Notes under the pieces: model-generated | Told to the model about the DNA's origin: nothing | The model's database searches: none | Seen by the model: the letters and a program-made list of their open reading frames with translations, nothing else | Assembly: GCA_911728435.2 (NCBI GenBank) | Contig: OU452203.1 | Location: 13,971,651-14,035,650, forward strand | From: Apoderus coryli | Lineage: Eukaryota > Arthropoda > Insecta > Coleoptera > Attelabidae | Direction: 5' to 3' | Length of the DNA stretch: 64,000 nucleotides | Shown: positions 11,522 to 23,969 of the stretch, piece after piece | Layout: each line of letters opens with the position of its first letter | Position numbering within the stretch: the stretch's first letter is position 1 | Made by a program: the position numbers and the translations under genes

Positions 11522-12785
11522 TTTGCGATCTCTGTTCGGATAGCATGAGAACCGTAGCTTCTAAAAAATTTTACCCAAAAAATCTGAAAACTAGAATGCT
11601 TCAAAATGCTTTTTTTAAGGGCTCAATACAACTATTTTTCACCGAAATTCAACCTGACAAAACTCACCGGAAATTATTTTTTGAGTAGTTTATATCTGCC
11701 TACATTGATAGGTAAAGCAAAGCCAACAAATTTATTCTTTACTATCGAAACCAGATCAATTTTCGTGGACCTCCACTTACAACTTGTGAACCCCCATTTT
11801 TTTTTCATGCCACGTCCACCTGGACCGCTTTGGGAATCACTGGTCGACACCCACAATCCTATTCAATTATTTCACTCTTTTATGTTACCGTTATATTTTC
11901 CCAATTTATTTGGGTAAAAAATTTCTCAATAACACCGTGCTATTATATCTTTATTGTCTACCTCATGATTTCTAAACAAAACCTCTTCAATAAATTGGGA
12001 TGTGGTAATTTAGTAAAACGAGTTTCAATTTTCACAAAGCGGATTCTTGTGGATATTTATAGGAGACAGCACCCTTGCATATCGGAAGGGCTGAAATCCT
12101 ATAGAAGTACCTATTGAGATCCCTCTATACCTACCTATCATTCTATTAAAATTTATGAATTAATTATCTGATTTATAGGATAAACCGAATGCCGCATTAT
12201 AAATTGTTATAAATTATTTATATGCCAGTTTTGTGATGATTACGATATTGATCCAATAAAATTTTCGCATTTCTGTTTGTATAATATAGATATTTGCAAT
12301 TGTAATTTCTACCAATGGCAGATTTAAGATGTAATTGAGTACCGGAATTTTTTATTAATGGAAACGTATGTACAGGGTCGTTTTGGATGTTTTATGGGCT
12401 ATCTGGATAAGAGTAAAAGATTTTTAAGATCTAATAAAGTAGTCCCGTGATCGCGGATGGTGATTGTCGATTTTTACAGAATGTCGTATATTTTAGTAAT
12501 CAAAGCAATTACTATAAAACTAGAAAGAAAACAGTGGCGTATATTTTTAATTTTAATTACGGACATACATTATCAAGTTTTATTTTTTTAAATAGACCAC
12601 GCTGTATTTTGTAACACAATTTATTTTCGTTAAGATCTCCGCTTGTACGATATTGTCAATATACATATATTTATTTTTTTTATTATTCTTGAACCGTAAT
12701 TTTTTTCAGTTTACTTTTCTTGTGGTTCTTATAAAAAATTTTCTTTACAAAACTTTTTTAAATAAATATAACATCCATCTTTATT
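11522..12785. other. No gene recognised
   Basis: Three overlapping open frames (11606-11917, 11674-11856, 11830-12117) have no recognisable similarity, and they occupy both strands of the same DNA. Considered non-coding. Confidence 0.45.
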
Positions 12786-12789
12786 TTCG

Positions 12790-13020
12790 TCAAATCAAAA
12801 TGACAACAACGTTTCGTCACTAATTAGTAACTTCTTCAGCTTGAACACATTTTTCGGAAATTACACACATACAAATGAATAATAATAATAATATGTAATA
12901 TATACATATTTTTTTATTTTTTTTATTACCTAACACAAATTACAATACGTCAATATCAAAAATAACAAACAATTTTCTTTATAGTTACAAATTCATTCAA
13001 ATATAATAAAACTCATTTTT
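12790..13020 (-). repeat. Left inverted arm of Penelope-like element
   Basis: This block is the reverse complement of 14090-14335 over about 230 bp, including the shared ATTGTTTGTTATTTTTGATA. Read outward on the minus strand it contains CTGAAGA, a 6 bp stem (GTTACT/AGTGAC) with AATT loop, then GAAACG: the hammerhead-like motif of Penelope pLTRs. It lies just downstream of the GIY-YIG coding region and in the same orientation, as expected for a 3' pLTR. Confidence 0.7.
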
Positions 13021-13199
13021 ATTTAAGGATGGATCTATACAAATGGTCTGGTATGTTGTGTTGAAAGGCATTTTTGATTTTTTTTTTCGTTTTCCTTTTT
13101 TTTTCCTTTTTTTATATACCTACATTTACATGTGAGGTGCTTAAAAAGTATACATTTTTTACAACAAATACAGGGGGGTGTAAGTAGTATTTTTATTTT

Positions 13200-13930
13200 A
13201 TAATATTGTGGTAGCAAAGATTAATCTTTGTGTAGATTAATCTTTGGTGGTAGATACTGCATAGATATTGAATGTCAGTTCTGTCATTAACGCTGTTTTG
13301 ATTTTTTTATGTATATCATTCCTAAAAATTCTCTTTTTTTTTGTGTGTTGTTCCATGTCTAAAATTTTGGTATTACAAAAGTTGAAAGTGTGGCCTGTGG
13401 CTTCAATATATTTTTTAAGCGCTGTTTTGTTATTAGAGTTTTTGTGTCCGTTTAATCTTTTCTCTAAATTTTGCATGGTTTGTATAATATATAGACACCA
13501 TCGCAATTGTTACATGGAATTTGGTAGACTACATGTGATTTTTTTAGATGTGGTGTTTGTTTTTTCAAATTGCTAAAAACGTTTGACTTCAAAGTATTTT
13601 TGTGGCAGGTTTGCAAATTATAGAGTTTTAATTTTTTTTTGATAAGATTCTGAGAATCCAGGTATACTCGTATAAGGAATGGATATGTATTTTACATTTT
13701 GGTTGGTAACTTTGTTTTGTTGATCTTTATTGTAAAATTTGTGAATGCGTTTCTTAAAAATTTTGTTTACGAAATTTTTGTGGTAGTTGTTTTTGTTTAG
13801 GCTTTATTAATACATTCCCCTCTATATTCTGGATCTGTCAATTTTATTACTCTATCAGCGAGACCAATAACCACATTTTTTTTCTGGGATATAGGATGGT
13901 TTGAATTAAAGTTAGTATATCAGACCAAGT
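13200..13930 (-). pseudogene. Penelope-like element: GIY-YIG endonuclease and linker remnant
   Basis: Penelope-like elements encode a reverse transcriptase followed by a GIY-YIG nuclease. On the minus strand around 13590-13400 the reading VYQIPCNNCDGVYI is the start of the GIY-YIG fold with its upstream cysteine pair. It continues into TMQNLEKRLNGHK and a KYIEATGHTFNF block, as in PLE proteins. Further upstream (about 13873-13799) NVVIGLADRVIKLTDPEY matches the conserved linker between RT and GIY-YIG. These parts lie in different frames and stops intervene, and the RT catalytic motif is not recognisable, so the copy is dead. Inverted arms with hammerhead-like motifs flank it. Confidence 0.75.
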
Positions 13931-14089
13931 AGGTTTTGTATACCATTTGGTTTTTAGTTTAGAATTGTTGTTTATTAATGTAAGATCAAAAAAATTCTTG
14001 TTTTTCGATTCTCTATTTCAGTAGTGAATTGCAACTTTGGATGGTATGAATTTAAAGTGTTGTGCATTGATGTTTTTTGTGTGTTTGGT

Positions 14090-14335
14090 AAAAATGAGTG
14101 TTATTATATTTGAATTTTTTAAATGTTGTATTTGTAACTATAAAGAAAATTGTTTGTTATTTTTGATATTGACGTATTGGAATTTGTGTTAAGTAATAAA
14201 AACAATAAAAATATATATATATATTATATATAAAAAAATATCTTAAATAATTTGTATGTGTATGTAATTTCAGAAAAATGTGTTCAACCTGAAGAACTTA
14301 CTAATTAGTGACGAAACGCCGTTGTCATTTTACGT
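14090..14335 (+). repeat. Right inverted arm of Penelope-like element
   Basis: The inverted partner of 12790-13020. It carries on the plus strand CTGAAGA (14289-14295), the palindromic ACTAATTAGT stem and GAAACG (14313-14318). Both arms therefore point their hammerhead-like motif outward. Inverted pLTR arrangements are known for Penelope elements. Confidence 0.7.
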
Positions 14336-15639
14336 TTCTCGAGACTTATCAGGGAAAATTTTAAAGTAACCTATTGCTGTAAAGCAAATGTATCACTCGA
14401 TGACCAGTTAATTTCATCGGCTGGTTCTGATTCGGCCCGTTGAGCAGTATCGAATATACAAAATATGTTCAAATTCCATGAAAAGTATATTATTGACACC
14501 TCAAACCGTTGAGGCTTTCCTAATATAGTAAAATCTTGAAGTATATAATAATATAAAAACAGTCGAACCACTTTTTCCATAATCTTATTAACAAAACAAT
14601 ACATTCCAAGTCAACGCGTATTTTTCATATTACGAGTTTTATTATTGGTTTAGCAACATTATTTGTCTTATACCAGTGAACAGTCGTTATTTATTTTTTC
14701 CTATCCTAGTACATTTAGCGGAAGTATTGTTTTGTTTAACAATTATTTTAGCAAATTAGTTCGTTCGCAATCTAGATAAATGGCGATGTAGCTGTAAATA
14801 AACAACGTTTTTGTTCCGCTTTACTACCCTTTAGTTGGGTATTTTTACGTAACATAAACCTGTTTAAAGTTTTACCTAGCAATTAATTACGATTAACAAT
14901 GTTCTATTCCAGTTTTATGGCTAAATTAGCAAAAATTGTGCTTACTATTTCGAATGAATGAATTTCTCCTACTTTTGGGAACTGTGGAGGTTTTTCAGTT
15001 CTCAATTTAATGTACGGGTATATTTGTATCGTGAATATCGAAAAGGGCTCAACTCGTATTTATAAAATTAACTTTTTTACGTATTTATAATGCTGAGGTT
15101 AAAGAGATTTTCGTAGAAAAATGGATCATATATGATATCGTCACTCCATGATTTTTTAGACTGATTTCAACTTAAATTTCAAGATCGTTTATTTATTCAG
15201 ATATTTAAATGGAGTTTATTTGTTTGACACAAGCGCTCTAAATACCTTAGATCCTGCTGCATAGCTCACTATTGTGTGATAACACAGTCACCATAGTGAG
15301 CTATTGGGGAAAATAATTTCAAATCATATGCAAAGAGCTCGTGGTTGAAGGCATTCATCCATTTTATTGATGTTTGTAGTATCGTGTAGTAGCAAAGAAA
15401 GTGGTTTTGGTCAAATTTACTTTTTTTTGCTTCCTGAAAAATTGAACTTTTCCGATTTGCGCTCTTTTCGAAATTCACATATCACTTTTTTCTATGGACA
15501 ACATTACAAAGCTGTTATTTTCAAACTATGCTGGAAGTTTTTATTTTTACAACTATAATATATGGGACTTATATCTTTTTTAATGTAGATTTCACATTCA
15601 TTCACATTATTCCATTTGAATCCAGCCTGCCAAACGGAT
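14336..15639. other. No gene; one strong hairpin
   Basis: The only structure seen is a stem-loop at 15262-15303 (TAGCTCACTAT pairs with ATAGTGAGCTA, the inner TGTGA/TCACA also pairs). A short shared run, AAAGTAACCTATTGCTGTAAA, occurs at 14364 and again at 26381. No coding sequence recognised. Confidence 0.4.
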
Positions 15640-15900
15640 GCTGAATTGCAACTGGAATAATTGAAATAGACAGTGGAGTTCACTGGGTCAAGTCTAGTAA
15701 ACGAATTTGCGGTCTACTTTCCATGTAGACCCAGAATCTAGGGCTAGCAAAAACTACAAAAATTCTGTTATTTGATCACAACCAAGGTAAAGTTACATTA
15801 TGTAAGAAGCAATTCGTAAATAAAGCCTTTCGCTAGGAAATTCGGGAGTTGTTACTTCTTGTCCGGCCATCGATTGTGCACAGTTGCTTAGTTGCTAATG
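15640..15900 (+). repeat. Copy related to the 45.8 kb hammerhead repeat
   Basis: Around 15790-15880 the order TTACATTATGTAA, AAAGCCT, ATTCGGG, TGTCCGGCCATCG follows that at 45920-45985 (TTACTTTATGTAA, AAAGCCT, ATTCGGG, TGTCTGGCAATCG). It looks like a diverged copy of the 3' half of that repeat; no hammerhead core is left. Confidence 0.4.
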
Positions 15901-17240
15901 GAGCTTTTAATAGATACGGCATATGGGAATACAATTTTTGGGGGGTCTAGTTCAGTAATTTTAACATCGTAGTCGGATTTTCACATATTCTTACTATGTG
16001 AATTCACACAAGCATACAAATATTTACATTGTATTATGTAAAAGTAAACTAAACCCGTAAAAAGACATTGCTTAGTGGAATTATAACATAATTTACGTGT
16101 ATTTAGAATTAGTTTACATAATTGGTGTACGATAACTATTTGGATAATGTAAAAAGTGTGTTAATTTACCTGAATATTTTTCAGTGTTGTCAGTCTTTGT
16201 TTTTAAGTGTTAAAGTGGCCTTGTAAGTGCAACTCCAAAGCATGTCAATTCTTTAAGTAAACATTTCGAAAAGGATACAAATTTTAGGGGTCAAATACAA
16301 GCGCGGGCGACCTATGTGTAGTATGTGATGATTTTAATAATGGAGTTATGATCAACAAATAGCGGACCCTAATACAATTTTAACTATGTAAACAAACTAA
16401 ATTGCAAATATTGAGGATCTACGAAGTTTAGCTGATTGTTAAAATTTAATAAAACAAAAATACGAGTTATTTTCAAATGCTACAATGTCTACTGAAGTAA
16501 GTCCTCTGGTAACCCCATCTTCAAATTATTTTATCGGATTTACCCCCTTCCCTGTCGGACATTATGAACACATATAGCATTGTATTACTCCTCTTCACTC
16601 CATTTAGTGTTCTTCTCTGATTTTAAGAAATAGTAACTACTGTAGACTGGCTATAAAAGCCCGTACATCGCAAAAAGAGATATGTTTGACCCAGAAACTT
16701 TTCTGTTTCTCATGGATTTTCAACTCTGTACTCTACCTCGAAACTTCATATATTCGTTTATATTTCCATGAGAATTTAAATTTCCTTTTGGGTGTTTCAC
16801 TTTAATGATATTTCAGTTTGGTGCTTACATAAAACACTGATTGAGGTTTTACATGAAGAAAAAGTTACGAGTTTTAGAAATTACGGGCATATTGAAGAGG
16901 TTCATGAAGGAGCATAAATATGCGTTTAAAATTTATATTTTTATGGATATAGGTACAAGTACTATAACCAGCCTGAATTAGAACACATAAAAAATAGCCA
17001 AACGATAATCTGATTGTCGGTATTCGTAGCGAACTTAACCTAACCATAGGCGTGTGCCTAATGTGTGTCAATTTGGCATATAATTTCGAAATACTTCAGG
17101 AGGATTTTTGTATAAATATTTTGATTTCGTTACAAAATATTTATCACAAACATATTGATTGTCATTTTGAAAACTACATGTTATATTTTTTATCCAATTG
17201 AACTCGAATGTTAAAAGTTCATATTAATAAAAACAAAAAA
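15901..17240. other. No gene recognised
   Basis: No recognisable protein, RNA or repeat; the short open frame at 16874-17071 has no similarity I recognise. Confidence 0.45.
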
Positions 17241-17473
17241 TGTTTTCATATGAGTCACTATCAGAACTTTCGGAACCGGAATCAGGCTCTACTTGAATTA
17301 CAAAGAGATCTATTTGCATATTAGTGTAATCGTTTTCAATTTCTATAATATGTTTAGTAAAATTTTTCCATAGATCCGTGGCATTTAAATGATCTACAAT
17401 TCATTTAATAATTTACAAAACAGTTCAGTCCAAAGAAAGTGACTGGAAACGTTCTCATAACATTTGTTTGAAT

Positions 17474-17741
17474 AATGTAGAATAAAAACACGTCGACTCC
17501 ACAAAATTTAATTTATAATCACTTCGAAAACAGTGTCAAGTTAACCGACAGGACTCACAAACCATACATACATATAAACTTAAAATAAGAAGTCATAATG
17601 AAGTCATTTGAATTACTGAAAATGATGACATTATATGTCGAAACATGTATGGTTTGTGAGTCCTGTCGATTGACTTGACACTGTTTTGGAAGTGATTATA
17701 AATTAAATTTTGTGGAGTCGACGTGTTTTTATTCTACATTA
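17474..17741. mobile_element. Long near-perfect hairpin insertion
   Basis: Arms at about 17474-17570 and 17645-17741 are about 96 bp each and differ at only about three positions. They begin AATGTAGAATAAAAACACG and end ACAAACCATACAT, with a spacer of about 75 bp. The spacer contains TGATGA, a GACAT/ATGTC stem and GAAACATG (17622-17647), a hammerhead-like arrangement lacking the first core C. The high arm identity implies recent formation or gene conversion. It splits the transposase remnant 17245-18960. The likely class is a Penelope-type inverted terminal repeat pair or foldback element. Confidence 0.6.
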
Positions 17742-17859
17742 TATATTATACTCCTCGTAAATATGGACTATCTTACAAAAACATTTCTTTGAGCTGTGGC
17801 CAAACTAATTCAATGCAATTAAATCGGTATGCAATATATGGAGGTAGAAGGCAGAAAAA

Positions 17860-18409
17860 CAAAAATAATTTAGTGGCATAGGGAACAAAATTGTGGTTTT
17901 ACCTACACAAGGTAGGTATATACAGTATGTCCACGGATGCGGTAAACAAGAGGACAAATGGACCAACAATTTAAAGATAGGTACGAAAAAAAATTATTCT
18001 TGATAAAAAATTTTGCTTGTGGAAAAAATAAGTACTATGAAAAAATTATTTTTATTAAGAGGGCGTATCAAAAAGGCATAAATATAAAATTAAACAAGAG
18101 CAGTCATTTTTTGATCTCCTAGCGTAAAATGATAAATAAAAAATATGCTCCAAATTTAATCCTAATCCTGATTCCAGAGTTATAGAAAAATATTTGAATT
18201 TATGAAAATATATTTCTTTTCCATGTCCGCATTTTATTACTTTTACTTAATTATTACATTTATATTAGGTACCTAATTGTTTTTGTAGTAATAGGAGCCA
18301 AACGAATTAGTCAGTAAATGATTTAGACTGAGGCCCTGCTAAATCAAACAAAGTCTCTTGTGTAGGTAAAACCAATAATTTTGTCCGCTATGCCACAAAA
18401 TTATTTTTC
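17860..18409. mobile_element. Inverted-repeat element inserted in the transposase remnant
   Basis: The left end (17860-17911, containing GTGGTTTTACCTACACAAG) is the inverse of the right end (18357-18409, CTTGTGTAGGTAAAACCA onward to GCCACAAAATTATTTTT). The right 120 bp (18288-18409) is repeated in direct orientation at 62208-62352, so this is a dispersed family. It lies between the transposase parts ending QENFQKEYVIDN and beginning LPPY. The interior has no recognised coding sequence, so it is non-autonomous. Confidence 0.5.
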
Positions 18410-18939
18410 TTTTATTATCGATAACGTATTCTTTTTGAAAATTTTCTTGTCTTACAAGTTTTAATAACTTGGCCTTTGTCGTTTTCAGTTCAGGAATGGC
18501 CATTTGTTTTCCCGCATAAATTGTATGATATCCATCTTTTTCGTATTTAATGAGGGGATCTTATTTAGTTGCATTAAATGAAACGAAGCATTATCTATTA
18601 TACTCCGCTGTCATTTCTTCATGATAATTTACACAAGAGTAAACAATTTGTTTTGCTGATAATAATAACGTATTAAGGATAAATCCATTTTCGCAACTAG
18701 CGTGCAAAATTATGACTCGTGATCGTATTGTCAACCCAACTATAAGTTACAACATCATGTGATTCGAACCATGTCTCAACAAGCTAGATAGTTGGTCTTT
18801 GGTTTTCCCGGTATATGTTTACTTGCTCCAACTATCCGTTTCTGTGTTTTTTTTTAATTTAAAATCACAATCTAGCAGAATGTTCCGCAAGGTTTATAAA
18901 GATTTATAGTTATATCCTGCGTAAGTACTTCATTTTTCT

Positions 18940-18972
18940 CCCCTACTCTTATAACTAGCTTAAGAGTAGGGG
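18940..18972. other. Perfect 12 bp stem-loop
   Basis: CCCCTACTCTTA at 18940-18951 pairs perfectly with TAAGAGTAGGGG at 18961-18972 across a 9 nt loop. No run of T follows that would suggest a terminator. Function unknown. Confidence 0.5.
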
Positions 18973-20300
18973 CCCTGTTTTTTTAAAATCACTCTCGCCT
19001 TATCAAAATTCTCGATCGTCAATTTCCTTAATTTTTTTTAAATGTTTTATTTTAAAATCAAATCTAACAATTAATTGTCCTGAATTAATTATACTAATGA
19101 CCTAATTTTGTGATTTAAAACATCAAGTTAGTTATAGTAAAAAATGTATCATATGTGTCTGTATTCTTACACTCAGGACTATTTATAAAAAGAGATTCCA
19201 AAACAAACTTGTGTCTACAAGTTTTGTTCTTCCAACTTGAGCGCTAGTAGAACCATCATGATTCAAAAAAAATGAAGATTTCCCATTCTTGAATGGGGTC
19301 TGATTCAACTCTGACCACCCTTAAGTTGTTATTATATAATATCAAACACATAGCAGCTGCAATTAAATGCAGGATCTTTCGAACAGAATCACCCAACGTT
19401 TGAATCGTAGCTGCTACTATACTGATTATTTTCAAGACCTTTACCAATAACGCAAAGATCTAGTCTGAGTACGGACTCGGACTGAGTATACATAGAAAGC
19501 AATATATTTGTAACATTTAATAATCGATAATATATTCTCTTAGAATGATAATATTCAATGGCCAATTAATTTCCACATCTAGGATTGACGTAAAACAGGA
19601 AAAAAAGGAATCAATTTTAAAAACGTTTCTCAGCCATTTTATCGCCATTGTATATCACGCGCTAGCTAATTGAATTATTGGCTTCCAAATTTAAATTTAA
19701 AATTTATGAGGAAAATTGTCAACCCTTCAAATTTCAATTAAATGTGCAAACAACGCGGTTGTCATGTCGCATCGTGCCCCTTTATCATGTCGATGTTATG
19801 CAATCGCCGGATGATTGGTTAATTATTTCGCGCTTTGCTAAATTTGCGGTTGCAAATGCAAAACTCACTTTATATGTCTACTGATTTTTCTAGCAGTGAA
19901 ACTCGTCGAGTGGGTACATGACGTAAAACCAAATGTTGGTTTTCGATGTTTTATTAATGTTTATTTAATGTCTGTTCAGTCAGCGTAAAAATAAGAGACA
20001 AATCTCACGCAACCTCGGTCGCCAGTCTTTCCTGGAGGCAGGTGGTGGTTCTGATTTGTACTGGTTCTCCTGCAGCATGCACCAGAGTATTACCTATGAA
20101 ACCAGTTTTCTATTGTATAAGATTAAATAGTTTTTACTATAATAAATAAAAATGCTAAATTATGAATTCAAAATGAATGAACAATAATATGAATTAAGGA
20201 TATGGAAAACTTAGTATTTATTATAACAAAAACATGTTTTTTTCGCGAGATTCTTAAAACTAAGTTGTTCAATAATTACAATAATTTATAAATATGTAAC
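18973..20300. other. No gene recognised
   Basis: No protein similarity recognised in either strand. Confidence 0.45.
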
Positions 20301-20303
20301 TAG

Positions 20304-20307
<4 letters not shown>

Positions 20308-20340
<33 letters not shown>
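20308..20340. repeat. (AT)n microsatellite
   Basis: Uninterrupted AT dinucleotide run of about 30 bp. Confidence 0.9.
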
Positions 20341-20359
20341 ATGTTTAGTTAGTGTTTGT

Positions 20360-20710
20360 GTGTTCAAAATGCGAAAATATCGGTTTAGAAGTTTGCAAAA
20401 ACGAAGAAATGATCTACAATTTGGAGTAATCCAGATTGATTGTGATTGATCAAGTATTATAAGACAAAGCCAGCGCCGCTACAACTGGCTATCATAGTTT
20501 AATATTTCGTTAAATTTAAAATAAATCGGCATCAGCGAATATTAAAAAACTGTGCATTTAGTGTACCTACTTCTCGGAAATCTGTTTTGTTTTTAGTGTA
20601 TTCAATAAGTATGCGAAAATATCGTTTTAGGAGTTTGTTGTTTGCAAAAACGAAGAAGTAGTGTACAATTCTGCAGTAGTAAAGATGGATTTATTTATCA
20701 AGTATTATCA
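20360..20710. repeat. Direct repeat pair, about 110 bp units 240 bp apart
   Basis: ATGCGAAAATATCG, TTTGCAAAAACGAAGAA, TACAATT and ATCAAGTATTAT occur in order at about 20369-20461 and again at 20612-20709. The copies have several substitutions and small indels. No coding sequence. Confidence 0.55.
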
Positions 20711-23700
20711 TAATTATTTCAAAAATGTTCATTTTTACCTCTCTACAATTGACAACGCCGCGTACAGCTGTTTGTAGGTTGGAAGTCATCGTGAAAAATA
20801 ATTGTCATAGGCGCCGATTTACCAGGGAAAAACGTGGATTTGCCCCATTTTGTAAACATCGAATAAAAATTCCGAAACAACTTTTTTATGGTTTTTCATG
20901 CTTTCCTGAGCATGTGGTTAAAATTTTTGTACTGAGTGATAGTTCACCCTGTATATTTATATTTGTTTAAACTTACACAATAAAATATAAAATAAAATAT
21001 ATACAAAATAACCTTGGTTAACACACAGTATAGGTTTCACTGAACAAATTTTATTATTTTGGCGTATGCGCAGTTTTTGGCACGCGCATAAAAACAAATT
21101 TGTCTCTCTTGTCCTGGAGACGCATCTTCAACCGATATCTTTAGAACTGAAGCTATATCTTGACGAAGATGGCGACGTAAAGTGACACAGTTATATTTAT
21201 GAAGCATCCATGTTTTGGCAAGGCCTTAAATCAGTCATAAACTGTTGCCTAAACAAAGGTTTTTGTCCTTTTTTTAAAGTATCTAAAAATAACTAGGATG
21301 AAAAGTCTTAAATTTCTGTATTTATAAACTCAACGTAATCGAATATAACAATGTCTTGCTGAAAACTAGACGTAAATGTATTCAGGTGGACAGATTGATG
21401 CACTAACCGACAATAGTCGAAAGATCAAGATGTTTTTACGCGTCGTAAAAATTACGAGTGTCCCGTAATCTAAGGTTAATATTCTGGGATTAATAATTTA
21501 AATCAATTAAATTTATATTCCCACCATTGTTGAGTTAAGAATTATACACACACTCATCAATATATAGTCCAACGTATTGCAGAAAACATCACACGAACGA
21601 CACAATATAGGTTATTACAAAATTCTTTAAAATTATTACAAAACACATTTATACAGGAGCGCCAGCGTGTAGGCGTATATTCAGTCTGTGAAGATTGGAA
21701 ATCGAACATAATGGTGTCAAATAGTACCATAATACGTAAACGGAAAGGGTCACGACAATATGTTCGAATCTGAGCAATGAGTCGAATCAAGTAAATGGGA
21801 CTGAAGAATTTACTCACGAAGTGTAAAATAAAAAATTCATAACCACAGTAAAAAAAATGAGGTATTGATGCTGACATCCGTTTATAGAAAAAAAAATCTT
21901 TTGTTCTTTTGCTGGGGTCAATAGTTTTTTCTATTATATTTGCACTAATAACTCAGCAACTTATGACAATTTGGCAAGTTTATAACGTCTTAATATTCCG
22001 CATTAAAAACAGAATGTTTCTCTATTGTAAACTTAAAGATATCTTTTATTTGATGGTAAAAATAAATTTAAAAAAAAACATATCTCATCTTACAATTTTT
22101 GTGGACAAATTATTATAGTTTATGGGATCAATAATGGACTATTTCTTCAGTTTTTAAACCACCATCTAACTAAAATAAGTTTATACGATACGTGATTATT
22201 TTGCTAAATATATTATGCTTTGAACAAGGCTAACACACATGATTACGGGCTCTGCCCATACCAGAAAATTTGTATATAATTTATATTTAAGGCTATCTGC
22301 GCTGAACAATGTTGGATTCAGCTCTGAAGATATTCGAGAATGACTTAATGCATCTATTTCACCTATAAAATGTATGAATATCGCAACTATCAGAGATTCG
22401 GAGACAGTAATAATAATTAAGTGGTGCTATATACTCCTAGATTAGTTGTTAGAATTACCGACATCTCACCGATGTTGTATATTACATACAACTTTTCAAA
22501 TTTTGAATATTTTATTGCCCATTCCTTACCATCTTCACTTACCTACTGAAATTGAAATGTTTCTCCTACTAATAAAGCGCCAACTAGACATTACGTCCAA
22601 ATAAATCCCCATCTAATTTAATAAACAGTTGACGGCATATACGCTTACGAGAATCGTTTGTTTTCCAGCTTCAGAATATAATATGGCAACTTGACTTGAC
22701 TGCTTGCCTATATCTGCTTGATTAAAATTATAATGTGCTTTCATCGTGTTGCGAGCTTTGTATTAGCTCAAGATATTAGACAATATGAAAAATTTATTAT
22801 AAAACAGCGATGGATAAATTAAATTAAATTGAAAACAGACAGGTTCTTTAAGAATAACTTCTCAGTGGAACTTGTAACGAATGTCAGACTGTGTTTGAAA
22901 ATGATTGGATGGTTGGTGCCTCACGTGCCTGTGTACCAACCAGTCTAGCCGTGCCATTCGTTTGTAGAAGAGCTCATATGCTACGCTTTATTTCCAATAA
23001 GGAATTACCCCTTAAAGTTTTTAGCATTTGTTTTGCAAATACCTGTATAATAAATAACAATTACTTCTCCTTAACTATTTCCATAATCCTTAGTTTTAGA
23101 TTTACTTTAATTACCTAATGCATACAATGCGTATGTCATATAATTAGGATAGTATATTAAAGTGACAGCAAAATTAAAATTGACTTGTCTAAATATGTGC
23201 AAATCATTAATTTGGAAGTTCATAAGGCATGAAAACTTCTGCAAAGAATCTGGCATCTTTTAGTATCCAATAAACTTTTTCACTAGATACTCCGTCGCGT
23301 TTTCCTTCTTTTACTTCCGTTTAACTGTTACATGAGTGAACTTCAGATAACCGAAAAACTTTTACTGTTTTCCTCTAAATGAACATGCCACCACACGCGG
23401 CTTTTTACTACATGTGCCGGGATTTAGGTTGGCGTAGCATCCGTGTGGTATACTTATATATAAAAAGGATTTTTCGGTCTGCTTAACATCGTTTAAAAGT
23501 CAGTTCCTACTAACGAAAAAACTGCCACTTGGAAAACTTCTTCGCATCCACAATGTTGTTGTGAAAGTTTATCTTTTTTCCTATTTTGCTATTGTGTAAT
23601 ATACAACTAGACTGTTTCGCATGTATGAGTTTTGCTTTCTGTTTTGGACAATTAACAAGTTTGTATTTGCCACATACAATACATGCAATGGTTTGCTATT

Positions 23701-23969
23701 TGGAATTGTTTGAAGTTTTACTGGAAAATTAGACTTGTATTACGACGACGCCTCTAAGTTGCTATAAATTTATATTTTGAATTCGAATGTAAGTAAAATA
23801 ATATACTCCAGAGATATTGAATGTAATGGGATTATTAACATTTAGTAAAGTAAATTGTATTTATATTATTTAACTGTGCTTCTTAATAAGGATTTTAAAA
23901 AAATTGGAGTAATTTCTAAACAACTTTTTCCTCAAAATCTCAGTAGGACGAAAATTCAATTGATTTCAG
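20711..23969. other. No gene recognised
   Basis: Several short open frames (for example 20725-20970, 21557-21877, 22891-23118) show no similarity I recognise and no splice context. Nothing else supported. Confidence 0.4.

Larger units (their letters stand above)
17245..18960 (-). pseudogene. Decayed DDE transposase (IS630/Tc1-like superfamily), split by two insertions
   Basis: Read on the minus strand from about 18780, fragments appear in the order of an IS630-like DDE transposase: LVETWFESH (first acidic motif region), NYHEEMTAEY, DNASFHLMQLNKIP (second Asp region), KTTKAKLLKLVRQENFQKEY, then LPPY...CIELVWPQLK (third acidic motif, 17860-17750). The last part is an acidic serine-rich C terminus, EPDSGSESSDSDSYE (17300-17245). 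Frames shift between pieces and stops are present. The coding order is broken by a foldback at 17860-18409 and a long hairpin at 17474-17741, both apparently later insertions. The N-terminal helix-turn-helix part was not identified. Confidence 0.65.

Noticed and set aside
11606..12117. Three overlapping open frames of 60-103 codons
   Set aside because: They occupy both strands of the same DNA and show no recognisable protein family.
13205..13250. Short duplicated AAGATTAATCTTT palindrome
   Set aside because: Only two short units within the Penelope remnant; not informative.
21557..21877. 106-codon minus-strand open frame
   Set aside because: Phe/Ile/Tyr/Cys-rich composition typical of AT-rich non-coding DNA, with no motif or splice support.
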